A DNA stretch of 64,000 bases from Arthrobacter sp. MMS18-M83 (GCF_026683955.1 NZ_CP113343.1:3844001-3908000), one strand, 5' to 3'; positions 17,908-27,470 are shown, counted from the stretch's first letter. Notes: generated by a model from the sequence alone, not told the origin. A program made the numbers and translations.

Positions 17908-18960
17908 TCAGGTAGTTGGTCGGAAGGCAGTTGGCCGTAAGAGAGGGCCGGTGGACGCACGGATGGTCAGGTGAGTGGGTAGCTCGACTTTCATGCGAAG
18001 TTGAGACTGGCCATGGCGCAGCCTGCTGACGAGCATGTCTGATGCGACCCGTCCCGCTTGTTCGATCGGGGCGGTAAGCGTGGTCAGGGGCGGTTGGCAG
18101 AAATCGGCCCCGAAGATGTCGTCGCATCCCACGACGCTTATCTCATCGGGGACGTTGATGCCGCGTTCCCTGAGCCGGACGAGCATGCCGATGGCGACCA
18201 GGTCGTTGAACGCAATGCAGGCGGTGGCGCCGCTATTGAGCAGGGTGTCGGCAGCAGCGGCGCCGGACCGCTTACTGGGGTGGTAGTGCCCGAGGCGGCG
18301 GATGGTGACGCCCAGTGACTCGGATCTCTCCTGCAGCGCATCCCATCGCCGGCCGTCCGACCAGGAGTTCGGTGGGCCGGCGATGTAGGCAATATCCCTG
18401 TGGCCAAGTGAAAACAGATGCTCCATTGCCTGTTGGACCCCGGAAGCGGTGTCAATGATGACACTGGGGACGCCAGGGGTGCTGCGGTTTATGGTCACGA
18501 GGGGTGATTTGGCGGCAGCGCTGATGAGCTGTTCGTCGCTGAGCCGGGTGGCGGGAAGAATGAAACCGACCGCAGAGCTTCGGAACTCTTCCAGGTATGT
18601 TGCTTCCAGCTCAACGTCCTCTTCGGTATCGACGAGCAGTTGCGTGTAGCCGGCAGTCTTGAGTTGGTGCTGCGTGCTGCGGATGAAGTCAAAGAAGTAC
18701 GGGTTTGTGATGTCTGGAACCAGGACGGCAACGGCGCCTGACCTGCCCGGGGCCGGATTTCTGGGATGGGCGGAGGGAATGTATCCCAGTTCATGCGCCG
18801 CCGCTTCGATGCGTTCCCTGGTCGCCTGGTTGACTCGGTGCGGCTGAGTCAAAGCCCGCGAGACCGTTGAGGCGGCCACGCCACTGAGAGCGGCGACATC
18901 CCTGATGGTCGGTCCCCGTCCCAGCGGGCTGGCTCCAATGCTGGCCTCGCTAATGCTCAT
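17908..18960 (-). CDS. LacI-family repressor (first)
   Basis: A 350-residue LacI/GalR regulator with an N-terminal helix-turn-helix (TIRDVAALSGVAASTVSRAL, about residues 18-37) and a sugar-binding core (VLVPDITNPYFFDFIRS; CIAFNDLVAIGML; GCDDIFGADFCQPPLTT). It is transcribed away from the importer operon at 19185, and the shared 224-bp gap contains GCAAC/GTTGC palindromes that it probably binds. It shares core motifs with the LacI protein at 30710, including DDIFGADF. Confidence 0.92.
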   Translation of the reverse strand: MSISEASIGASPLGRGPTIRDVAALSGVAASTVSRALTQPHRVNQATRERIEAAAHELGYIPSAHPRNPAPGRSGAVAVLVPDITNPYFFDFIRSTQHQLKTAGYTQLLVDTEEDVELEATYLEEFRSSAVGFILPATRLSDEQLISAAAKSPLVTINRSTPGVPSVIIDTASGVQQAMEHLFSLGHRDIAYIAGPPNSWSDGRRWDALQERSESLGVTIRRLGHYHPSKRSGAAAADTLLNSGATACIAFNDLVAIGMLVRLRERGINVPDEISVVGCDDIFGADFCQPPLTTLTAPIEQAGRVASDMLVSRLRHGQSQLRMKVELPTHLTIRASTGPLLRPTAFRPTT

Positions 18961-19060
18961 AGTGCTCCCTCATGGCCGCGCAATCCGTTCCTAGACTCCA
19001 TAATCTCTCATCTGCGAAGCCCCCTCCCATCTGTGACGGTGCAATCCCCGAAAGCAACAA

Positions 19061-19100
19061 TGGCAATTTTTGGCAACCGTTGCACATGTTGCAGCAACTG
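19061..19100. promoter_or_regulatory. LacI-type operators between the repressor and the importer operon
   Basis: Two palindromes occur close together: TGGCAACCGTTGCA at 19071-19084 and GTTGCAGCAAC at 19089-19099, preceded by a second TGGCAA at 19061. Both use the GCAAC/GTTGC half-sites seen at 26455, 31801 and 34785. They lie in the divergent promoter region. Confidence 0.65.
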
Positions 19101-19184
19101 TCATAGTGTTCCAGCTAACATCCGGCCTGTCTGGCTGGTTCCCCCGAAGATCTCGGGGCGACTCAACGAGGAGCACGAAAAGAC

Positions 19185-20549
19185 ATGAACAACTCAAGGA
19201 CCCGACTTTTTGGCGCGGTCGCTCTCATTTCGCTGGGAGCATTGGCGGTGTCTGGATGTGGCGCCGACAACAACCCCACAAGCGCAGGCGGAGCAGTCAA
19301 CGGCCAGGGCAAGACACTGGACGTCCTGGTCGGTGCCAACACCAACAAGGCCGAGCAGTTCAAGGCCTGGCAGACTCACATTGCCGAGGCCTTCAAGAAG
19401 CAGACAGGCGCCGACTTGAAATTCGAAACTTTCGCTAACGCCAACGATGAGCTTTCCAAGATCCAAACCTCCGTTGTTGCGGGCCAGGGTCCGGACGTCT
19501 ACGCGGTGGGTACGACCTTCACCCCGACGGCATACTCGACGGACGCTTTCGTGAAGTTTGACTCCAAAATGTGGGACAAGGTAGGCGGCCGCGACCGTTT
19601 TGTTCCGGCGACCTTGGGAATTTCCGGTCCCGACGCCCAGAACGAAGTGGGCGTGCCATTTACCTCTAGGCCCTACGTTCTGGCCTACAACACCGAACTG
19701 TTCAAGCAGGCCGGGTTGGATAAGCCGGCGAGCACTTGGGACGGACTTCTGGACCAGGCCAAGAAGCTCACCACAGGGTCCACGTACGGTTTCGCGACAG
19801 GATACGCAGACAACTACACGCCGTGGAAGTTTGCCTGGACCATGGCGAACCAGTCCGGCAACCCCCTGGTGGATGGAAAGACGGCCCGCATCGATGACCC
19901 GGCAGTGCTCAAGGCGTATCAGACCTACTTTGGCTGGTTGACCAAGGACAAGGTTGTCAACCCGGCCGCCGTCGGCTGGAACGACACCCAGGCTGCCGCG
20001 GACTTCGCAGCAGGCAAGTCCGCGATGATGTTGATGACCACCGCATCATCGAAAGTCACGTTCGATGCGTCCGCGGTGAAGGGCAAGTACGCCTACGCCG
20101 TGATGCCGACCGTGCCGCCGGGACAGAGTTCGGCGCCCTCCGGTGGCCAGCCGGTCAGTTCCATCATTTCCGGCGACAACCTGGTGGTCGCCAAATACTC
20201 CGAGAACCAAGACCTCGCAGCCGCGTACATCAAACTGCTCACCAGCGAAGACGAGCAGGTCAATTACAACAAGCTGTTTGGGGATCTCCCCACCAACGCT
20301 ACGGCGGCAAAGAAGGTCCAAGACGCGGATCCCTCGCTGTCACCGATCATTGATTCGGCATCCAAGGCTAAGACCACCCCGTTCACCGGTGCATGGGGCG
20401 ACATCCAGTTGGCGCTGACCAACGTCGTCGTTCAGGCCCGCCCCGATCTTGGCAACGGCAGCGTCAGTGAGGCCACCCTCAAGACCTCGCTCGCCAAGGC
20501 CCAGAAGGACGCCCAAGCCTCCCTCGACAGGGCGTCGGCAAGCAAGTGA
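19185..20549 (+). CDS. Sugar-binding lipoprotein of a CUT1-type ABC importer
   Basis: A 454-residue extracellular solute-binding protein (family 1). The signal peptide ends in the lipobox LAVSGCGAD; the mature part has the usual class features (GQGPDVYAVGTTFTPTA; FAAGKSAMMLMTTASSKVTF; AYIKLLTSEDEQVNYNK). Length matches oligosaccharide/glycoside binders. The stop overlaps the start of the first permease as GTGA. No ATPase gene lies in the operon, so a shared MsiK-type ATPase elsewhere is likely. The ligand is unknown; downstream genes point to a glycoside or uronate-containing sugar. Confidence 0.9.
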   Translation: MNNSRTRLFGAVALISLGALAVSGCGADNNPTSAGGAVNGQGKTLDVLVGANTNKAEQFKAWQTHIAEAFKKQTGADLKFETFANANDELSKIQTSVVAGQGPDVYAVGTTFTPTAYSTDAFVKFDSKMWDKVGGRDRFVPATLGISGPDAQNEVGVPFTSRPYVLAYNTELFKQAGLDKPASTWDGLLDQAKKLTTGSTYGFATGYADNYTPWKFAWTMANQSGNPLVDGKTARIDDPAVLKAYQTYFGWLTKDKVVNPAAVGWNDTQAAADFAAGKSAMMLMTTASSKVTFDASAVKGKYAYAVMPTVPPGQSSAPSGGQPVSSIISGDNLVVAKYSENQDLAAAYIKLLTSEDEQVNYNKLFGDLPTNATAAKKVQDADPSLSPIIDSASKAKTTPFTGAWGDIQLALTNVVVQARPDLGNGSVSEATLKTSLAKAQKDAQASLDRASASK

Positions 20550-21517
20550 GCATCACGATAAAGAAAGACGCCGCCCTGCGGCGCGCCGCGGAGCCTGGCG
20601 GGCAGCCGCCCGCAAAGCGCCGGCGGACTGTGAGCGAACGAAACCGGCCGCTGTGGATGCTCACCCCCGGTGCGCTTCTGATCGGCCTGATTATCATCGT
20701 CCCCCTGATCCTGGGCATCTATATCGCGATGCTGCAACTGGATCAGTACACCATCCGTAAGTGGATCAGTGCCCCTTTCGTAGGATTGAACAACTTCGTC
20801 GAAGCGTTCACATCCACTGATCTGGTCCACGCCTTCGGCAACAGCGTCGGTTTCTCGGTGATCGCCACCGTCATCACGGTACCCATCGGTATTTACGCCG
20901 CATTGGCGACCCAGAATGCCTATCGTGGCAGGTCGTTGGTGCGCTCGATGTTCCTGATCCCCTACGTCCTTCCCTCATTCGTCGTGGGAAGTTTCTGGCG
21001 CACCATGCTGCAGCACGACGGCATCATCAACAAGGCACTGACCGGGTTGGGGCTCCCTGCCGGCCAATGGCTCACCGGTCCGGCCAGCTTCTGGGTCCTG
21101 ATCCTGGTCGAGGTGTGGGCTGCATGGCCATTTATCTACCTGATGGCACTGTCGGGCCTTCAATCCGTGGACCAGGAAGTCCACGAGGCCGCGGCCATCG
21201 ACGGCGCCCTGTGGTGGACCAAGCTGCGCTACGTGATCTTTCCCTATTTGCGCGGGCCGGTCGCACTGGCGTGCCTCATCGCGACCCTCCACCACATGAA
21301 CAACTTCTCCCTTGCCTTCTTGCTGTTCGGCGTCCCGGCACCGTTTGACGTGCAGGTACTGCCCACCCTCGTGTACAGCATGAGCTTCACCAGCCTGCGG
21401 TTCGGCATGGGGGCGGCTATGGCGCTGATCTCGCTTCTGCTGATCGCGATACCGCTCTACTTCTACCTGAAAGCCGTACGACTCGACACGGGCACCGACG
21501 CGGGAGGCAAGAAATGA
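20546..21517 (+). CDS. Sugar ABC importer permease (MalF/UgpA type)
   Basis: A 323-residue inner-membrane permease with about six transmembrane segments and the ATPase-coupling EAA loop EAAAIDGALWWTKLRYVIFP near residue 215. A basic cytoplasmic N-terminus (AKRRRTVSERNR) precedes the first segment. Start GTG 20546 overlaps the upstream stop and its own stop overlaps the next ATG, so expression is coupled. Confidence 0.92.
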   Translation: MSITIKKDAALRRAAEPGGQPPAKRRRTVSERNRPLWMLTPGALLIGLIIIVPLILGIYIAMLQLDQYTIRKWISAPFVGLNNFVEAFTSTDLVHAFGNSVGFSVIATVITVPIGIYAALATQNAYRGRSLVRSMFLIPYVLPSFVVGSFWRTMLQHDGIINKALTGLGLPAGQWLTGPASFWVLILVEVWAAWPFIYLMALSGLQSVDQEVHEAAAIDGALWWTKLRYVIFPYLRGPVALACLIATLHHMNNFSLAFLLFGVPAPFDVQVLPTLVYSMSFTSLRFGMGAAMALISLLLIAIPLYFYLKAVRLDTGTDAGGKK

Positions 21518-22464
21518 GCAACCAGACTTCCGACGTCGTCAATGAACTCCCGCTGGAGACTTCCAAGGTGCTTCCCTCCAAAACCGCGATGCGAAAGACG
21601 GGACGGCAGACCGCCGCCGTTTACCGCCTGCTGCCGACCCCCTTGCTGGTTGGAGGCACCATCGTGCTGTGCGCGATGGTCGCAATTCCCTTGCTTTATA
21701 TCGTGTTCTCGTCCATGAATTCGGATGTGGAAGTGGCCCGTGGGGCATATTTCCCAACGGAATTCACCCTGGCCAACTACACGAAGATCTGGAGCACCCT
21801 GCCTTTGGGGAACGGCCTCATGAACAGCGTCATGATCGCCGGGCTGGTCGCCGTCGTCTCCTCTCTGCTGGGAATCATCACCGCTTACGTGCTGGTCCGG
21901 TTCGAGTTCGTCGGTCGGATCACCATCCTGCGGGGACTCATCGGCCTGCAGAGTGTTCCAGGCGGCCTGCTCTTGCTCCCGGTGTTCGTACTCTTCGCGT
22001 CAGCGGGCAACTATCTGGGGATTACGGTCATTGGCACGTACTGGGGCCTTTTCCTTGCCTACCTGACGTTTGCGCTACCTTTCTCGACTTGGGTCATGGT
22101 CACGTACCTGCGGGGTCTGCCCAAGGAACTTGAGGAAGCAGCCCGCATTGACGGTTCCTCCTCGCTCGGGGTGCTCTTCCGAATCATCTTCCCGCTCAGC
22201 TGGCCCGGACTGGTCGTCTCCGGCGTCTTTTCTTTCCTGCTCGGCTGGAACGACGTCATGTTCGCTTCGGTCCTGACCCGTCCCAACACACAGACCGTTG
22301 CGGTTGTGCTGCAGATATTCGGCTCCTCGGCAGAAGGGGGAGCACTGCCCCTCTACGGCCAGATGATGGCAGCTTCCCTGGTCTGCGCTGCTCCCGTCGT
22401 CATCCTCTACCTGATTTTCCAGCGATTCCTCGTCGGCGGCATGACTGCCGGCGGAGTCAAATAG
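21514..22464 (+). CDS. Sugar ABC importer permease (MalG/UgpE type)
   Basis: A 316-residue partner permease. It has six hydrophobic segments and the EAA loop EEAARIDGSSSLGVLFRIIFP near residue 207. It overlaps the upstream gene as ATGA. With the proteins at 19185 and 20546 it completes the membrane part of a CUT1 importer that lacks its own ATPase gene. Confidence 0.92.
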   Translation: MSNQTSDVVNELPLETSKVLPSKTAMRKTGRQTAAVYRLLPTPLLVGGTIVLCAMVAIPLLYIVFSSMNSDVEVARGAYFPTEFTLANYTKIWSTLPLGNGLMNSVMIAGLVAVVSSLLGIITAYVLVRFEFVGRITILRGLIGLQSVPGGLLLLPVFVLFASAGNYLGITVIGTYWGLFLAYLTFALPFSTWVMVTYLRGLPKELEEAARIDGSSSLGVLFRIIFPLSWPGLVVSGVFSFLLGWNDVMFASVLTRPNTQTVAVVLQIFGSSAEGGALPLYGQMMAASLVCAAPVVILYLIFQRFLVGGMTAGGVK

Positions 22465-22512
22465 ACCCGGCACACAGGCCGCCACCATGTATCACCCCAA
22501 GGAGAAAACGAC

Positions 22513-23358
22513 GTGACCGTCAAGCAAACCCAGTGGACATTGTCCGGATTCGGCGACGAAATAAGTCCGGACCCGCTGATCCAAGTTGCCGTTCTGCAAG
22601 CTTTGGGCGCGAACCATATCGAAGTCCGCAGCGCCTGGGGCACTAACATCGTTGAATTGTCCGAAGAAGACCTGACCCGGTTGGACCAGATCCTGCGGGA
22701 ACAAGGCATGGGCGTGTCAGCTATAGCCTCTCCGATCGGGAAGGTCGACGTCACCATCCCCGTCACAGTCGAACTGGACCGTCTCCGCAAGGCGATCCAT
22801 GCGGCTAAGGTCCTCGGCACACGCTACATCCGGATCTTCTCCTTCTACCGGGCCGAAGGCACCGGACCCGAAGAGGTCCGTGACGCCGTCATGGACCGCA
22901 TGCGTGCCCTTGCCGCAGAGGCCCAGGCACACGACGTCGTACTGCTGCACGAGAACGAAAAGGACATCTACGGCGACACCCCTGAACGTGTCCTGGACAT
23001 CATCACTACGGTCCATTCGCCAGCACTGAGGGTTGCATGGGACGCCGCGAACTTCGTTCAAGTAGGTGTCAAGCCCTTCAGCGAGGCCTACGACATGCTC
23101 CGCCCCTACCTGGAATACCTTCAGGTGAAGGATGCCCGCGCCGATGACCGCCTCGTGATGCCGGCGGGGGAAGGCGACGGAGAACTTCGCGAAACCATCA
23201 AGGCATTGAAGGAAGATGGCTTCGAAGGATTCGCCTCCCTGGAACCCCACTTGGCAAACGCCCACCACCTCGGAGGGTTCTCCGGACCCACCGCGTTCGG
23301 AGTTGCCGGGCGCGCTTTCAACCGCCTCCTCGAAGAAGCCGGAGTGGGGACCAAATGA
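22513..23358 (+). CDS. Sugar isomerase/epimerase TIM barrel (AP-endonuclease 2 family), copy 1
   Basis: A 281-residue xylose-isomerase-like TIM barrel. Metal-binding motifs are seen: LLHENEKDIYGDTPE, VAWDAANFVQVG and the C-terminal ASLEPHL. The start is GTG 22513 with AAGGAG upstream. It is a close paralogue of the gene at 26582, with the same length and near-identical blocks (SGFGDE, HIEVRSAWGTN, SPIGKVDV, TRYIRIFSFYRAE). The following oxidoreductase overlaps as ATGA. In related gene pairs such enzymes isomerise, epimerise or beta-eliminate oxidised sugars; the actual substrate here is unknown. Confidence 0.85.
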   Translation: MTVKQTQWTLSGFGDEISPDPLIQVAVLQALGANHIEVRSAWGTNIVELSEEDLTRLDQILREQGMGVSAIASPIGKVDVTIPVTVELDRLRKAIHAAKVLGTRYIRIFSFYRAEGTGPEEVRDAVMDRMRALAAEAQAHDVVLLHENEKDIYGDTPERVLDIITTVHSPALRVAWDAANFVQVGVKPFSEAYDMLRPYLEYLQVKDARADDRLVMPAGEGDGELRETIKALKEDGFEGFASLEPHLANAHHLGGFSGPTAFGVAGRAFNRLLEEAGVGTK

Positions 23359-24539
23359 CCAACGCCAACACAGCGGGCACGCCCGCACACCGTCTGCGCA
23401 CTGCGATCGTCGGTTGCGGAGTCATCGGGCGCCAGCACGCCCAGGTGGTCACTGCCAACGGGGACCTGGAGCTCGTCGCCCTCATCGATGTAGTGGAGTC
23501 AGCCGCGACCGCATTGGCCGGCACCGTTGAGGACCAGACGCACAAGCAGCGTCCCGCGACCTACGCAACCCTCGCCGCTGCCCTGAGGGACTCGGACATC
23601 GACCTTGTCGCCATCTGCACACCAAGCGGGCTGCACTCCGACCTGGCGGTTGAGGCACTACGGGCCGGTAAGCACGTCATTATCGAAAAGCCCATCGACG
23701 TGGACTTGCCCAGCGCCAGGCGCGTTGCGGAAGCAGCGGCGGCTGCGACCGGGCAGGTCACCTCGGTGATCAGCCAGCACCGCTTCGACCCGGCCAGTGT
23801 TGCTGTTGCCAGCGCGGTCAGGTCGGGACGCTTCGGCAAGATCACTTCCGGCGTGGCTTCGCTGGCTTGGTGGCGGGCCCAGAACTACTACGACTCCGGC
23901 GAATGGCGCGGCACCTGGGAACTCGACGGCGGCGGAGCCGTGATGAACCAAGGCGTCCACAGCGTGGACCTGCTTCTTTGGTTCTTGGGAACTCCCGTCC
24001 AGATCCAGGCCCATACTGCACTCCTGGCTCACGAGCGCATTGAAGTCGAAGACACGGCAGTTGCCACCGTGCGTTTCGCCTCGGGTGCGTTGGCAGTGAT
24101 CCACTGCACCACCGCGGCCTACCCCGGGCTCACTGCCCGGATCCAGGTCCATGGCGAGAGAGGATCTGCAGTGGTAGACAATGACCGGCTACAGTACTTC
24201 CACGCCGCCGACAACGCGCCTGCAGGAGAGTCAGGGTCCTCCTATGGCCTCGCCGGGGCCGGGAACCAGGCCGAACTTGAGGTTGGGGCGCACGACGCAT
24301 CAGCAAACACAAAGGGGGCCGACGACCTGCAGACCGCGCACCAGAAGCAGTATGCCGACGTCGTGGAAGCCATACGCACCGGAAAAGAACCCCGGGTGGG
24401 AGTCAACGAGGCAACGGCGGCCCTGGCCACAGTGCGGGCCCTGTACGTTTCGGCAACCCTCGGAACGGCGGTGCACTTCGAAGACGTCCTGGCTGGCAAG
24501 TACGACGATGTCACCGTTCACACGGGCGGCGACGCCTAG
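23355..24539 (+). CDS. Gfo/Idh/MocA oxidoreductase, copy 1
   Basis: A 394-residue NAD(P)-dependent sugar oxidoreductase. It has an N-terminal Rossmann fold (AIVGCGVIGRQHAQ), the catalytic EKP motif in HVIIEKPIDVD, and YYDSGEWRGTWELDGGGAV followed by NQGVHSVDLLLWF, a block common to glycoside-oxidising members. It overlaps the isomerase gene by four bases. Its TAG stop codon (24537-24539) is part of the CTAG target duplicated by the adjacent insertion sequence, so the coding sequence is intact but its 3' flank has been displaced. Confidence 0.88.
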   Translation: MTNANTAGTPAHRLRTAIVGCGVIGRQHAQVVTANGDLELVALIDVVESAATALAGTVEDQTHKQRPATYATLAAALRDSDIDLVAICTPSGLHSDLAVEALRAGKHVIIEKPIDVDLPSARRVAEAAAAATGQVTSVISQHRFDPASVAVASAVRSGRFGKITSGVASLAWWRAQNYYDSGEWRGTWELDGGGAVMNQGVHSVDLLLWFLGTPVQIQAHTALLAHERIEVEDTAVATVRFASGALAVIHCTTAAYPGLTARIQVHGERGSAVVDNDRLQYFHAADNAPAGESGSSYGLAGAGNQAELEVGAHDASANTKGADDLQTAHQKQYADVVEAIRTGKEPRVGVNEATAALATVRALYVSATLGTAVHFEDVLAGKYDDVTVHTGGDA

Positions 24540-26355
24540 GAGACTGCTGAACTAATCGGCGGTTGCGGGGCGCGTCGGCTGGACTGGTGAGCCTGGTGGT
24601 TAAGACTGGTCTTATGCAGGGACGCGAGGACGCGCAACGGGGGTATTTGGATGTGGAGGCGCTGGCCGGAGAGTTGTTGGCTCCGGGCAGCGTCTTCGCT
24701 TTTCTGGCCAAACATCGGGGGCGCCTGTTTCCGGATTCAATGATGGAGGACCTCTTCCCGTCGCGGCGGGGCCGGCCTTCGGTTCCGGCGCCGGTCATCG
24801 GCTCGGTGCTGGTGTTGCAGGCATTGCAGGGGCTCTCTGACCGGGAAACCGCCGAGGCTTTGACCTTCGACCTGCGTTGGAAAGCCGCGTGCGGATACGG
24901 GCTGACCGATACCGCGTTCCACCCGAGCACGCTGACGTACTGGCGACGACGTCTGGCCGGGTCGGGAAACCCGCACCGGATCATGGAGGCCATCGCCGAA
25001 GTCGTGGCGGAAACCGGAATCCTGAAGGGCAAGCGCCGCAGAGCTGTGGATTCAACAGTCCTGGACGACGCGGTCGCGAGGCAGGACACCATCACGCAAC
25101 TGATCGCGGGGATCCGCCGCTTCGGCCGTGATATCCCTGCCGGCCAGGAACTGCTGAGCACCCACGCTACGGGGTATGACTACACGCGCACCGGCAAACC
25201 GGACATCGACTGGGAGGACCAGGATGCCAGGGACGGGCTGGTTTCGGCGCTTGTCACCGACGCGCTGGCGCTGCTGGCCGCGGTCGATCCCGAGACCTTG
25301 GACGGCAAGGCGGCCGATGCGTACGCGCTGCTTGCACTCGTCGCCGGGCAGGACGTGGAACCGGCCGAGGATTCGGACGGGACCGACGGGCGGTGGCGTA
25401 TCGCCCGCAAGGTCGCCCCGGACCGGATGATCTCCACCGTGGATCCGGACACCCGGCACGCGCACAAGACCCAGTCCCGGCAGCAAGACGGATTCAAGGC
25501 CCATATTGTCATCGAGCCCGACACCGGGCTGGTCACCGCCGCGGAGCTAACCAAGGCCTCCGGACCGGAGAACAGCGACGGAGCCGTCGGTGCCCGGCTG
25601 ATCGGCATGGATCCCACGATCGCCGGCACCAGCGTGGACGTCCTGGCCGACTCGGCCTACGGTTCCGGGGAAATGCTCGCCGCCCTGGCCCGCACCGCAC
25701 ATACCCCGGTGATCAAACCATGGCCGCCGCGCCCTGCAGTTGAAGGCGGGTTCACCCTCGATCACTTCACCGTCGATGAAGCGGCCGGCACCGTGACCTG
25801 CCCGCGCAACATCACCCGCACCATCACCGTCAAACGGCGGGTCACGTTCGGCGCCGCCTGCACCGAATGCCCCTTCAGGGCCCGGTGCACCACCTCACCA
25901 CGGGGACGCAAGCTCGTTCTCCACGAACACGACACGTTGCAGCGCGAACACCGCCAACGCGCCGCGGATCCTGCCTTCCAGGACGACTACCGCACCCACC
26001 GGCCCATGGTCGAGCGGTCCATCGCCTGGCCCACCCGCGGGAACCGCCGCGTTCCCCACCGCGGCATCAGCCGGAACAACGCCTGGCTGCAGCTACGGAT
26101 CGCGGGACTGAACCTGCGACGCCTGCTCACGCTCGGGCTGACCGTGAACGAGGAATCATGGGCGCTGGGATAACCCACCGCCCGGACCCCGGCCAATCAA
26201 TCCCACCACTGGATGACGCCCCACATCTGGGTGCAGAATGAACCCAGCGGGCGGAACGACCCCGTTGTCGCACCTAGGGTGCTGACCAGAACACGCCGCT
26301 TGACGGCCATTGGTGGCGTTCCGCCCGCCCCACAATCACGTTGTTCAGCAGTCTC
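24540..26355 (+). mobile_element. IS1182-like insertion sequence
   Basis: The element is 1,816 bp. It is bounded by 13-bp perfect inverted repeats GAGACTGCTGAAC (24540-24552) and GTTCAGCAGTCTC (26343-26355), each flanked outside by CTAG (24536-24539 and 26356-26359), a 4-bp palindromic target duplication. It contains one intact transposase gene. Perfect ends, duplicated target and open reading frame indicate a recent, probably active insertion. Confidence 0.92.
24614..26173 (+). CDS. IS1182-family transposase
   Basis: A 519-residue DDE transposase of the IS1182 group. The N-terminal DUF772-like domain has RRGRPSVPAPVIGSVLVLQ and LSDRETAEALTFDLRWK; catalytic-region landmarks are RAVDSTVLDD, VLADSAYGSGE and the C-terminal ERSIAWPTRGNRRVPHRG region. 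A CX2CX5C-type cluster (CTECPFRARC) precedes the C-terminus. ATG 24614 is chosen; the frame is open a little further upstream to 24563. No frameshift is seen. Confidence 0.92.
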   Translation: MQGREDAQRGYLDVEALAGELLAPGSVFAFLAKHRGRLFPDSMMEDLFPSRRGRPSVPAPVIGSVLVLQALQGLSDRETAEALTFDLRWKAACGYGLTDTAFHPSTLTYWRRRLAGSGNPHRIMEAIAEVVAETGILKGKRRRAVDSTVLDDAVARQDTITQLIAGIRRFGRDIPAGQELLSTHATGYDYTRTGKPDIDWEDQDARDGLVSALVTDALALLAAVDPETLDGKAADAYALLALVAGQDVEPAEDSDGTDGRWRIARKVAPDRMISTVDPDTRHAHKTQSRQQDGFKAHIVIEPDTGLVTAAELTKASGPENSDGAVGARLIGMDPTIAGTSVDVLADSAYGSGEMLAALARTAHTPVIKPWPPRPAVEGGFTLDHFTVDEAAGTVTCPRNITRTITVKRRVTFGAACTECPFRARCTTSPRGRKLVLHEHDTLQREHRQRAADPAFQDDYRTHRPMVERSIAWPTRGNRRVPHRGISRNNAWLQLRIAGLNLRRLLTLGLTVNEESWALG

Positions 26356-26390
26356 CTAGGCGCTAGGTATAAGACGGGCCACGGAGGTCC

Positions 26391-26432
26391 GGTCCCTGTG
26401 CTGGTGCCGCGCGCGGCACCAGCACAGGGACC
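26391..26432. terminator. 42-bp perfect palindrome, probable bidirectional hairpin
   Basis: Twenty bases (GGTCCCTGTGCTGGTGCCGC) are repeated exactly as the reverse complement after a two-base centre. There is no T-run after it. It probably ended transcription of the 19185-24539 operon before the insertion sequence separated them, or isolates it from the next promoter; a protein-binding role is also possible. Confidence 0.6.
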
Positions 26433-26454
26433 GTTATCTCGTCAGGATATACTG

Positions 26455-26482
26455 TTGCCAACTTTTGGCAATCGGTTGTCAA
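26455..26482. promoter_or_regulatory. Pair of overlapping LacI-type operators
   Basis: TTGCCAACTTTTGGCAA (26455-26471) and TTGGCAATCGGTTGTCAA (26465-26482) overlap by one half-site. The second matches the TGGCAACCGGTTGACA site at 31801 with few changes. They lie about 100 bases before the isomerase start at 26582 and probably control that operon. Confidence 0.65.
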
Positions 26483-26581
26483 GTCGGGGCGGTCTGGCTA
26501 GACTCAGGGAAGCGCATGCCCGTGAACAACGATTCAGCGCCGATTGCCGCCTTGCGGGCGACGGATCCAAAGGAGATTTCC

Positions 26582-27427
26582 GTGACTGAAACAAATGCCG
26601 TATGGAACCTGTCCGGTTTCGGCGACGAAGTAGACCCCGATCCCAACGTGCAGGCAGCCGTCCTGCTGGCCCTCGGAGCCAGCCACATCGAGGTGCGTAG
26701 CGCGTGGGGCACCAATGTTTCAGAACTCGAGCCGGAAGATGTTGAGCGGCTCAAGGCAATCCTGGACCAAAATGGTCTGAAGGTTTCTGCAGTCGCAAGT
26801 CCCATCGGCAAGATTGACGTCAGTGTGCCGGTGGAGCGTGAGCTAGCCCGGCTGCGCCAGATTATTTCAGTAGCCAAGGGCCTGGACACCAAGTACATCC
26901 GCATCTTCTCCTTTTATCGGGCTGAAAGGCAGAGCCCTGAAGACATCCGCGACTCAGTCATGGAGCGCATGACCGCACTTACGAACGAGGCGGCAGCGTC
27001 CGGCGTCGTCCTCCTGCACGAAAACGAAAAAGGCATCTACGGCGACACTCCGGAACGCGTCCTGGACATCATGGAGACCGTCGATTCACCCGCACTGCGC
27101 ATCGCTTGGGACAACGCCAACTTTGTCCAGGTGGGCGTCAAGCCGTACACGGAGGGTTACGCCACGCTGCGCCCGTACCTGGAGTACCTCCAGGTAAAGG
27201 ACGCTGTCGCCGGCACGGGTGAAGTGGTTCCTGCCGGTGAAGGCGATGGCGAACTGGATGCCACCATCGCCGCGCTCAAGGCCGACGGTTTTGACGGCTT
27301 CGCTTCGCTGGAGCCGCATTTAGCCAGCACCCACGAACTGGGCGGATTCTCCGGGCCCCTCGCCTTCGGTTCTGCAGCTCGTGCCTTTGCGGCACTCGCG
27401 GCCAAGAACGGTGTTGCCTTGGCCTAA
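26582..27427 (+). CDS. Sugar isomerase/epimerase TIM barrel, copy 2
   Basis: A 281-residue close paralogue of the product at 22513, aligned end to end from WNLSGFGDEV and sharing LLHENEKGIYGDTPERVLDIM, IAWDNANFVQVGVKPY and the C-terminal FASLEPHLASTHELGGFSGP. GTG 26582 is chosen because AAGGAG lies eight bases before it and because the paralogue starts at the same place; the frame is open further upstream. It begins the second isomerase/oxidoreductase pair and follows two operator-like sites. Confidence 0.85.
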   Translation: MTETNAVWNLSGFGDEVDPDPNVQAAVLLALGASHIEVRSAWGTNVSELEPEDVERLKAILDQNGLKVSAVASPIGKIDVSVPVERELARLRQIISVAKGLDTKYIRIFSFYRAERQSPEDIRDSVMERMTALTNEAAASGVVLLHENEKGIYGDTPERVLDIMETVDSPALRIAWDNANFVQVGVKPYTEGYATLRPYLEYLQVKDAVAGTGEVVPAGEGDGELDATIAALKADGFDGFASLEPHLASTHELGGFSGPLAFGSAARAFAALAAKNGVALA

Positions 27428-27470
27428 GGGCCGGTACGTTCAAAGGAACACATCTTTCGAGGGAGCAAGA

